Shown here piece after piece: positions 1 through 7,942 of a DNA stretch of 64,000 nt. A program made the translations under genes and the position numbers. Positions within the stretch are counted from its first letter, which is position 1. Every line of letters starts with the position of its first letter. The notes under the pieces were generated by a model, which saw nothing but the letters and a program-made list of their open reading frames with translations, was not told where the DNA came from and did not search any database. Origin of the DNA: Pseudomonadota bacterium (GTDB lineage: Bacteria; Pseudomonadota; Gammaproteobacteria; Steroidobacterales; Steroidobacteraceae); NCBI GenBank assembly GCA_018241445.1, contig JAFEDT010000011.1, positions 372,001-436,000 on the forward strand. The letters are read 5' to 3'.

Positions 1-1173
1 CAGCAGGTAGAAATGGAAATGTCCCGGCACCCACTGGGTGTTGTGCATCACCAGGTTGGCGCTGATGGTGCCGTCGATGATCGCCGGGACTATGCCTGCG
101 GCCCAGCCGAACATGGACAGCACGACGAGCCGCGCCGGCAGGCTCCAGCGGATACCGGAGCGGTAGACGTTGGTGAGCGCCCCGTATGCCGTCACCACGA
201 ACACCGGCAGACCGCTGGTATAGGAGATGATCTGGCCCATCACCAGCATCCAGTGCGGCATGACGTTGTCCATCAGCAGGTGGTGCGGGTAGACAATCAG
301 CACCATGACAGTGCTCGCCGCCCAGGCCCACAGAAACGGCCGGGAGACACCCCAGGCACGGCCGCTGAAGCGCGGCAGAAGCTCGTACACCGCGATCACC
401 GCCATGTAGATGGTGGCGTTGATGAACACGTGCCCGAAGAAATAAATGAGGTTCTTGGTGAGCAGCGCATCGAGCGTGAGCGACGGCACGTAGGCGTTAA
501 TCAGGCTCATCACCAGGACGATCGCGCCACCGAGGATGCCGAGCGAGTTCACGATCACCACCATCGTGCTCGCCACCACCGCCGGCGGGTGCGTCTTGTC
601 GATCTCGCCGCCGAACAGCCGGTTGAGGCCGAGTCCGCGCGCGAGATTGCCGTAGGTGCGGACGATGCCGAGCATCGCATCCAGGTAAAAGAGCAGGAAG
701 CCCACTCCGATCAGGAGATACCCGATCATGAACAGCGCCGCCGCGTTCACGCTCCACTGCCCCATCGAATGCACCGGCAACGGATAGAGGAACGTCCATG
801 CGCCGGCATAGCCGCCGATGAACACCGCCGCCAGGATCGCCAGCGCTCCGAGCATGAACAGCACGTAGTTCGCCGCGAACATCGCGAGGTGCAGGCGCAC
901 GTACTTGCGCAGGAAAAACCACATCACCGCGCAGGAGGCAAGTCCCATCGTGCCGACCATACCCGCGCCGTGCGCCGTCATCAGCTCGTAGAAGATGTTG
1001 GGCGGCACGTTGAGCCAGGTGCCCTGCGCCATGCGCATGATGAGCCCGATCAGCATCATCACGACGAACACCAACAGGGCCGAGATGATATAGAGATTGA
1101 GTACGACCCGTTCCGCGCCCGTCAGCGATTCGTTGGCGGGATGGACCACGCTTGCCGTGTTCACCGCGTTCAT
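1..1173 (-). CDS. Heme-copper oxidoreductase subunit I, probable NO reductase type (partial)
   Basis: Membrane catalytic subunit of a heme-copper enzyme; the C-terminus lies beyond the window start and 391 residues are visible. Hydrophobic helices run throughout. Ligand candidates are the low-spin heme His68 (TAHGAG), CuB ligands His248 and His297-His298 (YPHHLL), and His385/His387 in WVPGHFHF. In A- and B-type oxidases the residue four after the first CuB His is the cross-linked Tyr; here it is Asn252 (GHVFINATIY). C-type oxidases also lack Tyr there, but they do not pair with a CuA subunit. Tyr loss plus the NsrR-like operator upstream suggests NO reduction, similar to the CuA-linked sNOR enzymes of ammonia oxidisers. 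Its start overlaps the end of subunit II by 4 nt (ATGA). A divergent oxygen reductase remains possible. Family is sure, substrate is inferred. Confidence 0.85.
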   Translation of the reverse strand, partial: MNAVNTASVVHPANESLTGAERVVLNLYIISALLVFVVMMLIGLIMRMAQGTWLNVPPNIFYELMTAHGAGMVGTMGLASCAVMWFFLRKYVRLHLAMFAANYVLFMLGALAILAAVFIGGYAGAWTFLYPLPVHSMGQWSVNAAALFMIGYLLIGVGFLLFYLDAMLGIVRTYGNLARGLGLNRLFGGEIDKTHPPAVVASTMVVIVNSLGILGGAIVLVMSLINAYVPSLTLDALLTKNLIYFFGHVFINATIYMAVIAVYELLPRFSGRAWGVSRPFLWAWAASTVMVLIVYPHHLLMDNVMPHWMLVMGQIISYTSGLPVFVVTAYGALTNVYRSGIRWSLPARLVVLSMFGWAAGIVPAIIDGTISANLVMHNTQWVPGHFHFYLL

Positions 1174-1715
1174 GGCTTTGCTCCTGTCGTCGCGACGACC
1201 TCGAACTGGTTCGCCATGCCGTGGTGCGCCAGCCCGCAGTACTCCAGGCACAGCACACGATAGAAACCCGGCCGGCGGAAGGTGTGCACGAGCCGATTGG
1301 TGAAGGCGGGCATCGCCTGCGTCTGCACGACGATGCGATCGTCGGGCCCGTAGATGGCGAAGCCGTGATTGACGTCGGCGCTCGTCACGCGAAACTCGAC
1401 CGGCTGGCCGGCGTTGACCTGCGTGCGGCTCAGCTCCCAGAACCACTGGTGGGCCACGACATCGACGATCTGTGCGCCCGGCAGCAGCTGCCGCTGGTCG
1501 GCGACCGGAAAGGGCCGCAGGGTGGCCCAGGTGACGCCAACGCCGAGCACCAGCAGCGCGATGAACCACCAGCGCCTGATCGCGTAGGCACGTGTTTGCA
1601 CTTCCCCGGCGGCGGCGGGGACGCCGCCCGAACGGGCGATGACGTAGATGAATACCAGCGCCACCAGCGCAATGCCGAGCAACGTGATCAGCCAGATCCG
1701 GTCTTGCGGGGTCAT
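1170..1715 (-). CDS. Heme-copper oxidoreductase subunit II with CuA site
   Basis: 181 residues. Two predicted membrane helices (about 8-28 and 49-67) are followed by a periplasmic cupredoxin domain. A complete CuA site is visible: His117, Cys156, Cys160, His164 and Met167 (CLEYCGLAHHGM), plus the aromatic HQWFWE patch used for electron entry in cytochrome c oxidases. The subunit would take electrons from a periplasmic cytochrome c and pass them to subunit I encoded directly downstream. It is first in the operon and lies 13 nt from the NsrR-like operator. It is shorter than A-type subunit II (usually 250 or more residues) and has no fused cytochrome c domain, closer to the compact subunits of ba3-like and sNOR enzymes. 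Confidence 0.88.
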   Translation of the reverse strand: MTPQDRIWLITLLGIALVALVFIYVIARSGGVPAAAGEVQTRAYAIRRWWFIALLVLGVGVTWATLRPFPVADQRQLLPGAQIVDVVAHQWFWELSRTQVNAGQPVEFRVTSADVNHGFAIYGPDDRIVVQTQAMPAFTNRLVHTFRRPGFYRVLCLEYCGLAHHGMANQFEVVATTGAKP

Positions 1716-1728
1716 GCTGTTCCCCTCT

Positions 1729-1778
1729 TAAGATGTATTATCGCGACATCTTATAGGCCGATTACCGTGAAGGGTCAA
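1729..1778 (-). promoter_or_regulatory. Sigma70 promoter overlapped by NsrR-like palindrome
   Basis: On the minus strand TTGACC (1778-1773) and TATAAG (1755-1750) are separated by exactly 17 nt, a near-consensus sigma70 promoter. A palindrome with arms TAAGATGT (1753-1746) and ACATCTTA (1736-1729) around a 9-nt spacer overlaps the -10 and the start site. Its 23-bp core AAGATGT-N9-ACATCTT has the size and arm sequence of NsrR operators (AAGATGC...GCATCTT type). NsrR is an Fe-S repressor released by nitric oxide, so repression in the absence of NO is the expected logic. No nsrR gene is seen in the window; assignment rests on motif similarity. Confidence 0.7.
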
Positions 1779-1890
1779 CCGCGTGGTTGCCGCATTGCAC
1801 AAGATGACGCCTGGGTCCCCGGTTCCCCGTGGACGCGTACGCGCAAGTGCGGATGTTGATCGCCCGGCGCCGCGCTAGGCTTGCGCCATC

Positions 1891-2166
1891 ATGCAAACGG
1901 AACTGACAACCGTTCCTGTGCCTGGGGCGCGGCCAGCTCCGGTCCGGCCGCAGTTCACGCCTTGTCGGGAGTCGCGCACGCCGCACCTGCCAGGCGGTGA
2001 TGCGTGCATCGTGGCCCTGGCGCGACTGACACGCATTGACCAGTCAACGCTGCAGGATCTCTACGACGACGAAGTGGCGAACTTGCTGGCCACTGCACGA
2101 GTCAAGAACTTCGTTGCGGTGATCGCCAGCCGGCGCCTCAGGCAGCGGCTGCTGAATCCTTCGTAG
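1891..2166 (+). CDS. Small helical protein, DUF3562-like
   Basis: 91 residues. The first 35 are proline-rich and probably disordered, or the true start is further in. The C-terminal half reads as a short helical bundle with conserved-looking segments ARLTRIDQSTLQDLYDDEV and FVAVIASRRLRQRL. That pattern resembles the small DUF3562/three-helix dimerisation proteins often found beside Usp and OsmC genes in stress islands; I am not certain of the family. No signal peptide, Cys pair or DNA-binding motif is evident. It sits 3 nt before the OsmC remnant on the same strand, so the two may be co-transcribed. Confidence 0.55.
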   Translation: MQTELTTVPVPGARPAPVRPQFTPCRESRTPHLPGGDACIVALARLTRIDQSTLQDLYDDEVANLLATARVKNFVAVIASRRLRQRLLNPS

Positions 2167-2169
2167 GCC

Positions 2170-2526
2170 ATGCACCCGTTTCCGCACACTTACCTCGCAT
2201 CCGCTTCCGGCAACGCCACGGGCCTGGTGCTGCTTGCGGCGCCACAACTCCCGACCCTCGAGAGCGCACCGCCTCTGCAGTTCGATGGGCCAGGTGATGC
2301 ATGGTCGCCCGAGTCGCTCCTGTGTGCCCCGGGCACGGATACGGCAAAGGCCGGCGACTTGCTTGAACGAGCGGAGCAGGCCTGTCTGATCGGGAACTCC
2401 CTGCGCGGCACACGCATTCTCAGGGCACAGGTCATCACCGCAGACCCCACCATCGTCCCCGCGGCGGCCAAGCCCCTCACGCCGTCGCACCCATACCGGC
2501 GCTCCCCTTCAGGAGCGGGTGCTTGA
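2170..2526 (+). pseudogene. OsmC-family protein with internal deletion
   Basis: The N-terminus (MHPFPHTYLASASG, then FDGPGDAWSPESLL) matches the opening of OsmC/YhfA-like thiol peroxidases. After about residue 53 the reading jumps directly to their C-terminal block (LLERAEQACLIGNSL). Roughly 65-70 central residues are absent, including the helix with the first catalytic Cys; the second conserved Cys is kept at position 72. The join is in frame, so the ORF stays open, but the fold cannot be complete. The last 25 or so residues look like read-through and overlap the 3' end of the convergent ATPase gene by 50 nt. Most likely a decaying gene; a real but miniaturised protein is the alternative. 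Confidence 0.65.
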
Positions 2527-5104
2527 GGGCCTCGAACCACAGGAGAGAGACGAAGCCTCCCACCATGCTGAGAATCAGGTCAGTTGCGTGAAGAGGTGCG
2601 AAAGAAAACAGGCCCTGCAAGGCCGGTAGAGTCAGAATTGCTGCCAGTGCGGCGGCAGTCCCTCCGAGCACCCACCACATCGCAGGGTTCGGGACGCGCA
2701 TCATGCGCAGCAGCGAACGACTCGAGGAGCGATTCACGAGAATGAGGGTGAGGAACGAACTCACGAGCGCGGTGAATGCCAGTGCGCGTGCCCCGTCCGG
2801 CCCGTGAACCGGGCGCGCCAGGCTTACGATCCCCAGGCACACGACGAGCACACTCAGACCCTGCATCACCGCGAGGCCCACAGTACGTGGCGAAAAAAGG
2901 CGCTGCAGCGGGTTGCGCGGCGGGCGCCTCATCACGTCGTCCTCAGGCTGCTCGGCCTCATATATCAGCGAGCAGGAAGGGTCGATGATGAGCTCCAGGA
3001 ACGCAATATGTACCGGCAGCAGCAGCAGCGGCCAGCCGGGAACAAGGACCGGCGCGATGGACAGGCCGGCAATGGGCACGTGCACGGCCACGACGAAGGT
3101 GATCGCCTTCCTGATGTTGTCGTAGATCCGGCGCCCCAGCTTGACCGCGGCCACGATCGACGAGAAGTCGTCCTCCACCAGGACGAGTGAGGCCGCCTCG
3201 CGTGCCACGTCGGTCCCGCGGCCGCCCATGGCAATCCCGATATGTGCGGCTTTGAGTGCAGGAGCGTCGTTGACCCCGTCACCCGTCATGGCAACGACTT
3301 CGCCATTCGCCTTCAGCGCCTCGACGATCCTCAATTTCTGGTGTGGGCTCACGCGCGCAAAGATCCCCGTATCGCGAATACGACGGGCCAGTTCGCGGCC
3401 CGGCATGCCGCCGAGCTCCGATCCCGTGATCACTAACTCAGAATGCGCAAGCCCCGCCTGGCGCGCGATGCTGCGTGCCGTTGCCGGGTTGTCTCCCGTG
3501 ATCATGATGACCTTGATGCCGGCGGCACGGCATTCCGCCACCGCGACGGGGACGTCGGGACGCAGCGGATCGTCGAAACCGACGAGCCCGAGGAACTCCA
3601 GCTCGAGCTGCGACTGCTGCGCCGGCAGTTCAGCCGGCGCCAGCTGCGTTTGCGCTACCGCCAGCACCCGCAGACCCCGCGAAGCGAGCTGATTCACCTG
3701 CGCGTCAAGCCGTGCGCGCCGTGCGGGCGATAGATGGCACAGTCCGGCGATCGCTTCGGGCGCGCCCTTGCTGGCGATCTGCAACGGCTCATCGGAATTT
3801 CGACGCCAGACATGACTCACAGCGAGCAGCTCGTGGGTCAGGGGATATTCGTCGATCATGACCCAATCACGATCCGTCATGCTGGCCTGCGGCAACAGAC
3901 GGTCGCGCGCCGTGAATAATGCACGGTCCATCGGATCGAACCCCTCCCGCCTGCTCGCCAGGACGGCGGCCTGCAGAAGGCGGCGTGCTTCAACAGTAGC
4001 CGCACTGGCGGTGTCAGGCGCGTCAATGACGGCCGCCTCGGTTGCGAGCGCGCTCAGGGTCATCCGGTTCTGCGTCAGTGTCCCGGTCTTGTCCACGCAC
4101 AGCACGGTCGCCGCGCCCAGGGCTTCCACGACCGGCATGCGGCGGGCGAGGACGTGGCTGCGCGAGATGCGCCAGGCGCCCAGCGCGAGAAAGACAGTGA
4201 GGATCACGGGGAATTCCTCGGGCAGGAGAGCCATCGCCATGGCAATGCCGGCGAGTAACCCCTCTTTCCAGACCTGCCAGGTTCCGCCACGGGATACACC
4301 GTAGCCGACCACGACCAGTGCGCAGGCAATCAATCCCAGGATCGCCAGTGCCCGCACGATGCGCGCTGTTTCCTGCTGCAGGGGGGTAGGCTCGGGTTCG
4401 ATCTCCTGTAGCGTCGCGCCGATGCCGCCGAGCACGCTGCGCACTCCCGTGGCGATAACCTCCGCTATGCCCTGCCCGGACGCAATCAAGGTACCGGAAA
4501 AGAGCGAAGGCAAGTCGTCGCCGCCCGGGCTACCGAGTTGCCGCGCGCCATCCGAGGGCTGTTTCCGCACCGGCGCGGACTCACCGGTCAACAGCGACTC
4601 GTCGACGCTCAGATTGGTGGAGCGTCTGAGAATGGCGTCCGCCGGAACGCGGTCGCCTTCACCCAGCAGGACGATGTCGCCCCTGACCACGTCCCGCCCG
4701 GCGATACCGATCCTGCGCCCCATGCGCACGACCAACGCCCGCGGACTCGCCAGGTCGCGCAGGGCATCGAGTGCCCGCTCCGTGCGGCGCTCCTGGACGA
4801 AAGTAATGCCCATGACGACGAAGACGAAGCCCAGCAGGACGAGTGCATCCGCCAGCTCGCCCATCAGCAGATAGAGGCTGCCCGCCGCCACCAGCAGTAC
4901 GAACATCGGCTGGCGGGCCACTTCCAGGCCGATCTGCACAGCGTGGCGGGGTTTGCCCGACGGCAGCTCGTTGGGTCCGTCCGCGGCAAGCCGCTCGCGC
5001 GCAACCTGGTCATCGAGCCCCATGAAGCCGCTGAGGTCGAGGGGAACCGAACGGCCATGGCCAGACACAACCTGGGCGCCGCCGTCTCGACTCTGCACGG
5101 GCAT
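2477..5104 (-). CDS. P-type cation-transporting ATPase (P2-like)
   Basis: 875 residues with the full P-type ATPase order: N-terminal cation-ATPase domain, membrane pair, actuator domain with TGES (about 173-176), PEEFP in the ion-binding helix (about 295-299), phosphorylation site DKTGTLT with Asp338, nucleotide-binding domain, the GDGVNDAP hinge, and a C-terminal group of membrane helices. PEEFP and the long C-terminal membrane region fit the P2 (Ca2+/monovalent cation) class rather than heavy-metal P1B pumps; no CPC or HMA metal-binding motif is present. The ion cannot be read. The start is the ATG at 5104; an open frame continues upstream without homology. It follows the BON-domain gene by 86 nt, probably one transcript. 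Confidence 0.85.
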   Translation of the reverse strand: MPVQSRDGGAQVVSGHGRSVPLDLSGFMGLDDQVARERLAADGPNELPSGKPRHAVQIGLEVARQPMFVLLVAAGSLYLLMGELADALVLLGFVFVVMGITFVQERRTERALDALRDLASPRALVVRMGRRIGIAGRDVVRGDIVLLGEGDRVPADAILRRSTNLSVDESLLTGESAPVRKQPSDGARQLGSPGGDDLPSLFSGTLIASGQGIAEVIATGVRSVLGGIGATLQEIEPEPTPLQQETARIVRALAILGLIACALVVVGYGVSRGGTWQVWKEGLLAGIAMAMALLPEEFPVILTVFLALGAWRISRSHVLARRMPVVEALGAATVLCVDKTGTLTQNRMTLSALATEAAVIDAPDTASAATVEARRLLQAAVLASRREGFDPMDRALFTARDRLLPQASMTDRDWVMIDEYPLTHELLAVSHVWRRNSDEPLQIASKGAPEAIAGLCHLSPARRARLDAQVNQLASRGLRVLAVAQTQLAPAELPAQQSQLELEFLGLVGFDDPLRPDVPVAVAECRAAGIKVIMITGDNPATARSIARQAGLAHSELVITGSELGGMPGRELARRIRDTGIFARVSPHQKLRIVEALKANGEVVAMTGDGVNDAPALKAAHIGIAMGGRGTDVAREAASLVLVEDDFSSIVAAVKLGRRIYDNIRKAITFVVAVHVPIAGLSIAPVLVPGWPLLLLPVHIAFLELIIDPSCSLIYEAEQPEDDVMRRPPRNPLQRLFSPRTVGLAVMQGLSVLVVCLGIVSLARPVHGPDGARALAFTALVSSFLTLILVNRSSSRSLLRMMRVPNPAMWWVLGGTAAALAAILTLPALQGLFSFAPLHATDLILSMVGGFVSLLWFEALKHPLLKGSAGMGATA

Positions 5105-5190
5105 TCCTGGGTGAAGGTCCGGTTCGAAAGCGAATACTATGCCACCGCGGGAGCGCCGCGCGCCGCCCGGCCTAGGGCGGGGCCATTGCC

Positions 5191-5844
5191 TCAGACGCGC
5201 ACGGTCAGCTCGTTCCTGACACTGGTGACACCCGGAGACGACCACGCCGTGGCATGTGCCCGGTCACGCTCGGCCCACGACCGAACCTCACCCCTGAGCG
5301 TGATCTGCGACCCCGCGGCATCGACCGCGATCTGTCGGGCGTCGAGCTCCGCCAGGCGGCGGAAGGCGGCTTCGATTCGTCCCCTGATGTCGTGCTCGAC
5401 GGCCGTGTGTGGCTTCAGGCGAATCGAGTTGCGGACGCTGATGACTCCAGCGACCTCGTGCATCAGCTGTTCCGCCAGCTCCCGCTGGTAGTGCCACTGC
5501 GCGGCTCCGAGCAGCGTCACGTGTCCCTCATGAACCACCGGCTGAATGTCCCTGGCGCTGGCCGGCATGCGCTGCTCCAGGGCAGCCACCGCAGCGCGCG
5601 CGATCTCCGGGTCGGTGGGCCCGGCACTGGCGAACCGCACCTGGATGTCATTGGCGACCGCTGCCACTCCCTTCACGCGCCGCGCGGCTCGCTCGGCCGC
5701 ATACTTTTCGAACAGGCTGGGTGAGAAGCCTGCAAGACTCACCACGCCCCGGCTCACGGCCACCGCGACATCGGTCGGATCGATCTCGGGGGCCCATTGG
5801 AGCTCGGCTTCCACGTCATGTTTGATATCTGCGTCGGATTTCAT
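5191..5844 (-). CDS. Triple BON-domain protein
   Basis: 217 residues formed by three consecutive BON modules (about 1-70, 75-145 and 146-217), each with the alternating V-x-L-x-G strand pattern (VSLAGF, VTLLGA, ITLRGEV). BON domains are lipid- or ligand-binding alpha/beta units of osmotic-stress proteins such as OsmY. Here there is no signal peptide, so the protein would be cytoplasmic unless the start is wrong. It is first in a leftward pair with the P-type ATPase and divergent from the sensor kinase gene (166-nt shared upstream region). BON proteins commonly accompany cation ATPases, Usp and Hsp20 in low-oxygen stress islands. Confidence 0.8.
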   Translation of the reverse strand: MKSDADIKHDVEAELQWAPEIDPTDVAVAVSRGVVSLAGFSPSLFEKYAAERAARRVKGVAAVANDIQVRFASAGPTDPEIARAAVAALEQRMPASARDIQPVVHEGHVTLLGAAQWHYQRELAEQLMHEVAGVISVRNSIRLKPHTAVEHDIRGRIEAAFRRLAELDARQIAVDAAGSQITLRGEVRSWAERDRAHATAWSSPGVTSVRNELTVRV

Positions 5845-6010
5845 GATCTTGCCCCAAGCCGTTGTTCAACCGCTGCGGCAGGTATGGTGCTCAGGGCAGG
5901 CGCTGAATTGAATGCGCAGTTGTACGTAACGCCCCGCCACCCTGCGAAATGTACCTACAGACGGCGGGCTGCGGACCCCTGATGCTGGCCGACACGTTGC
6001 GAGCGGGCAT

Positions 6011-6820
6011 GTGACGACAAATCCGGACAACAAGACGCCGGCCAGCAAGACGTCGGGCGAGTCCCCCGCCGTCGGCACCGCAGTACCCGACCCGTCCGCG
6101 GCGCTGCACGGCCGGCTGTTGAACGTTTCCCGCATGGCGACCATCGGGGAAATGGCAGCCGGCGTTGCTCATGAGCTCAACCAGCCGCTTACGGCGATCG
6201 CCAACTATGCACACGCCTGCGAGCGGCTGCTCGGCCGTCCGGATGCCGATGCGGACGAGCTGCGCGAGGCATTGCGGCAGATTTCGGCACAGGCCCTGCG
6301 GGCTGCGGAAATCATCCACCGTCTGCGCACGCTGGCTCGGGGCCAGCAGAGCGCACGCGCTGCGGTCAACCTGAACGATCTTGTTGAGGAATTGCGCGAA
6401 CTGCTGCGCGTCAGCGCGAGTGTCTACGGGGTGCAGATATCGCTGAACCTCGCCCCGCACCTGCCCGCGGTGTCGGTCGATGCGGGACAGGTACAGCACG
6501 TCATCCTGAACTTCGTGCACAACAGCCTGGAAGCGCTTAGCATGCGACCGCCTTCGGCGCCCCACATCGTGATCCGCACGTCGGCCCCGACCACTCACGA
6601 AGTGGAGATCGCGGTCGGCGACAACGGGCCCGGTCTCCAACCCCAGGTGCTGGCGCGCGTCTTCGATCCGTTCTTTTCCACCAAGGAAAACGGCACCGGG
6701 CTCGGCCTGGCCATGAGCCATTCCATTGCCCGCGCCCACCGCGGGTCGGTGGGCTACCGGCCCAACTTGCCGGCGGGTGCCTGTTTCTTCATGATCCTTC
6801 CGGTGGAACCGACCGAGTGA
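6011..6820 (+). CDS. Soluble histidine kinase of a FixL/FixJ-like pair
   Basis: 269 residues without membrane segments or a recognisable sensory domain. After about 40 disordered residues comes a HisKA domain with GVAHELNQPLTA (His54), then an HATPase domain with the N-box (NFVHNSLEAL), DNGPGL and GTGLGLAM. The H-box is of the FixL/DctB type. The start is GTG at 6011; no better upstream start is visible. The regulator gene begins 1 nt after its stop, so the two form a pair. With no PAS or heme domain of its own, the input must come through an unseen partner, perhaps the PAS hybrid kinase at 7943-9517. Confidence 0.85.
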   Translation: MTTNPDNKTPASKTSGESPAVGTAVPDPSAALHGRLLNVSRMATIGEMAAGVAHELNQPLTAIANYAHACERLLGRPDADADELREALRQISAQALRAAEIIHRLRTLARGQQSARAAVNLNDLVEELRELLRVSASVYGVQISLNLAPHLPAVSVDAGQVQHVILNFVHNSLEALSMRPPSAPHIVIRTSAPTTHEVEIAVGDNGPGLQPQVLARVFDPFFSTKENGTGLGLAMSHSIARAHRGSVGYRPNLPAGACFFMILPVEPTE

Positions 6821-6821
6821 T

Positions 6822-7445
6822 ATGCCAGCAGCCACTCCTACTGTCTTCGTCGTCGATGACGACGAGGGAGTCCGTAACTCCCTGCGATTCCTGCTTAACT
6901 CGGTCGGACTGCCCAGCCGGACGCTCCCTTCGGCGAGCGAGTTCCTCCGCATCTACCAGGTGGACCAGCCCGGTTGCCTGGTACTCGATGTGCGGATGCC
7001 CGGCATGAGCGGGCTCGAGCTGCAGCGGCAGCTCAATCTGCTCGGCGCCGTCATCCCGGTCATATTCATCACGGGTCATGGAGATGTTCCCATGGCAGTT
7101 GAAGCCATGCAGCACGGCGCATTCGATTTTCTGCAGAAGCCGTTCCGTGATCAGGACCTCATCCATCGCATCCAGCGCGCCCTCGAGCGCGACAGCCACA
7201 GCCGCGCCGCTCTGGCAGAGCACTCGAAGATCCGCCAACGCCTCGACTCTCTTACCCCGCGCGAGCACGAGGTGCTGGCCCTGATGGTCAGGGGTATGCC
7301 CAACAAAGTAATGGCCGCGGAACTCGGCGTGAGCCAGCGCACCGTGGAGATTCACCGGGCGCGGGTCATGGAAAAGAGCGGCGCCGGCTCTCTCGCGCAG
7401 CTGGTCCGCATGGTGCTGGGCGCCGGGTCAGCCGGGACCCATTAG
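6822..7445 (+). CDS. FixJ-type response regulator (REC + LuxR HTH)
   Basis: 207 residues. The receiver domain carries the acidic cluster VVDDDE, phospho-acceptor Asp56 (VLDVRMPGMSG), ITGHGD and Lys106 (LQKPF). A LuxR/FixJ helix-turn-helix follows at about 144-198 (LTPREHEVLALMVRG, then GVSQRTVEIHRARVMEKSG). The HGD and QKPF motifs are typical of FixJ/TodT/NodW regulators, which answer to oxygen, aromatic or symbiotic signals. The gene pairs with the kinase just upstream. Its targets are probably local stress genes, but no binding site could be assigned. Its stop overlaps the convergent gene at 7442. Confidence 0.9.
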   Translation: MPAATPTVFVVDDDEGVRNSLRFLLNSVGLPSRTLPSASEFLRIYQVDQPGCLVLDVRMPGMSGLELQRQLNLLGAVIPVIFITGHGDVPMAVEAMQHGAFDFLQKPFRDQDLIHRIQRALERDSHSRAALAEHSKIRQRLDSLTPREHEVLALMVRGMPNKVMAAELGVSQRTVEIHRARVMEKSGAGSLAQLVRMVLGAGSAGTH

Positions 7446-7861
7446 CTCGCACCGCTTCCCGGCGGCCGGCGTGTTTGCGTATGCATCCGGTCATCGGCCC
7501 TGAAGAACTTTCTGGCCAGTGCCAGCAGTTCCCCATCGGTCGGATGATCGACGGTTTCGACGGCCGATACGCGTGCCGCCAGCTCCGGATGCAGCCGTGC
7601 GAGGTGCGCCGCCAGCTCATCCTTGGCGCCGGACGGTCCTGTAATCAGGACTGCGCCCGAGTCCAGGAGAGCATGCGATACGCGCTCGAGAAACGTGCGG
7701 TCCACCGGGGCGTGGCCACTGCCAATCGAGTTCGCCTTGTGATGCAGGTGCTGGTGCGGATGGCTGCTGCGGATCCTGGTGCCATCCCCGTCCGCGGCGA
7801 GCTGAAAGATCCGCGCCTGGTGGTGATCGATCCAGACGACAACGTGGCCGTGTTCGCTCAT
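7442..7861 (-). CDS. eRF1/Pelota-like small protein
   Basis: 139 residues beginning with HGHVVVWIDHHQARIF, the opening strand of the bacterial eRF1-domain-like (translational machinery-associated) family, which recalls the central domain of eRF1/Pelota. A histidine-rich stretch (HPHQHLHHK) follows, then ITGPSGAKDELAAHL. Start chosen at ATG 7861; an in-frame start at 7912 would add 17 residues that do not look conserved. Such genes are often found in anaerobic/stress islands beside Usp and Hsp20 genes; biochemical function is unknown. It overlaps the convergent regulator by 4 nt. Confidence 0.7.
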   Translation of the reverse strand: MSEHGHVVVWIDHHQARIFQLAADGDGTRIRSSHPHQHLHHKANSIGSGHAPVDRTFLERVSHALLDSGAVLITGPSGAKDELAAHLARLHPELAARVSAVETVDHPTDGELLALARKFFRADDRMHTQTRRPPGSGAS

Positions 7862-7942
7862 GAGTGGCTTCCTCGACATGGTGATTCTAGTGACGCGCGC
7901 AACGGCTCCCATAGGGACTTTCCACAGCGGCGCACACAGGCG

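Noticed and set aside
5922..5935. GTACGTAACGCCCC before the sensor kinase, reminiscent of rhizobial FixJ target sites
   Set aside because: Only one partial match, recalled from memory, and no repeat before the other island genes; not enough to call a site.
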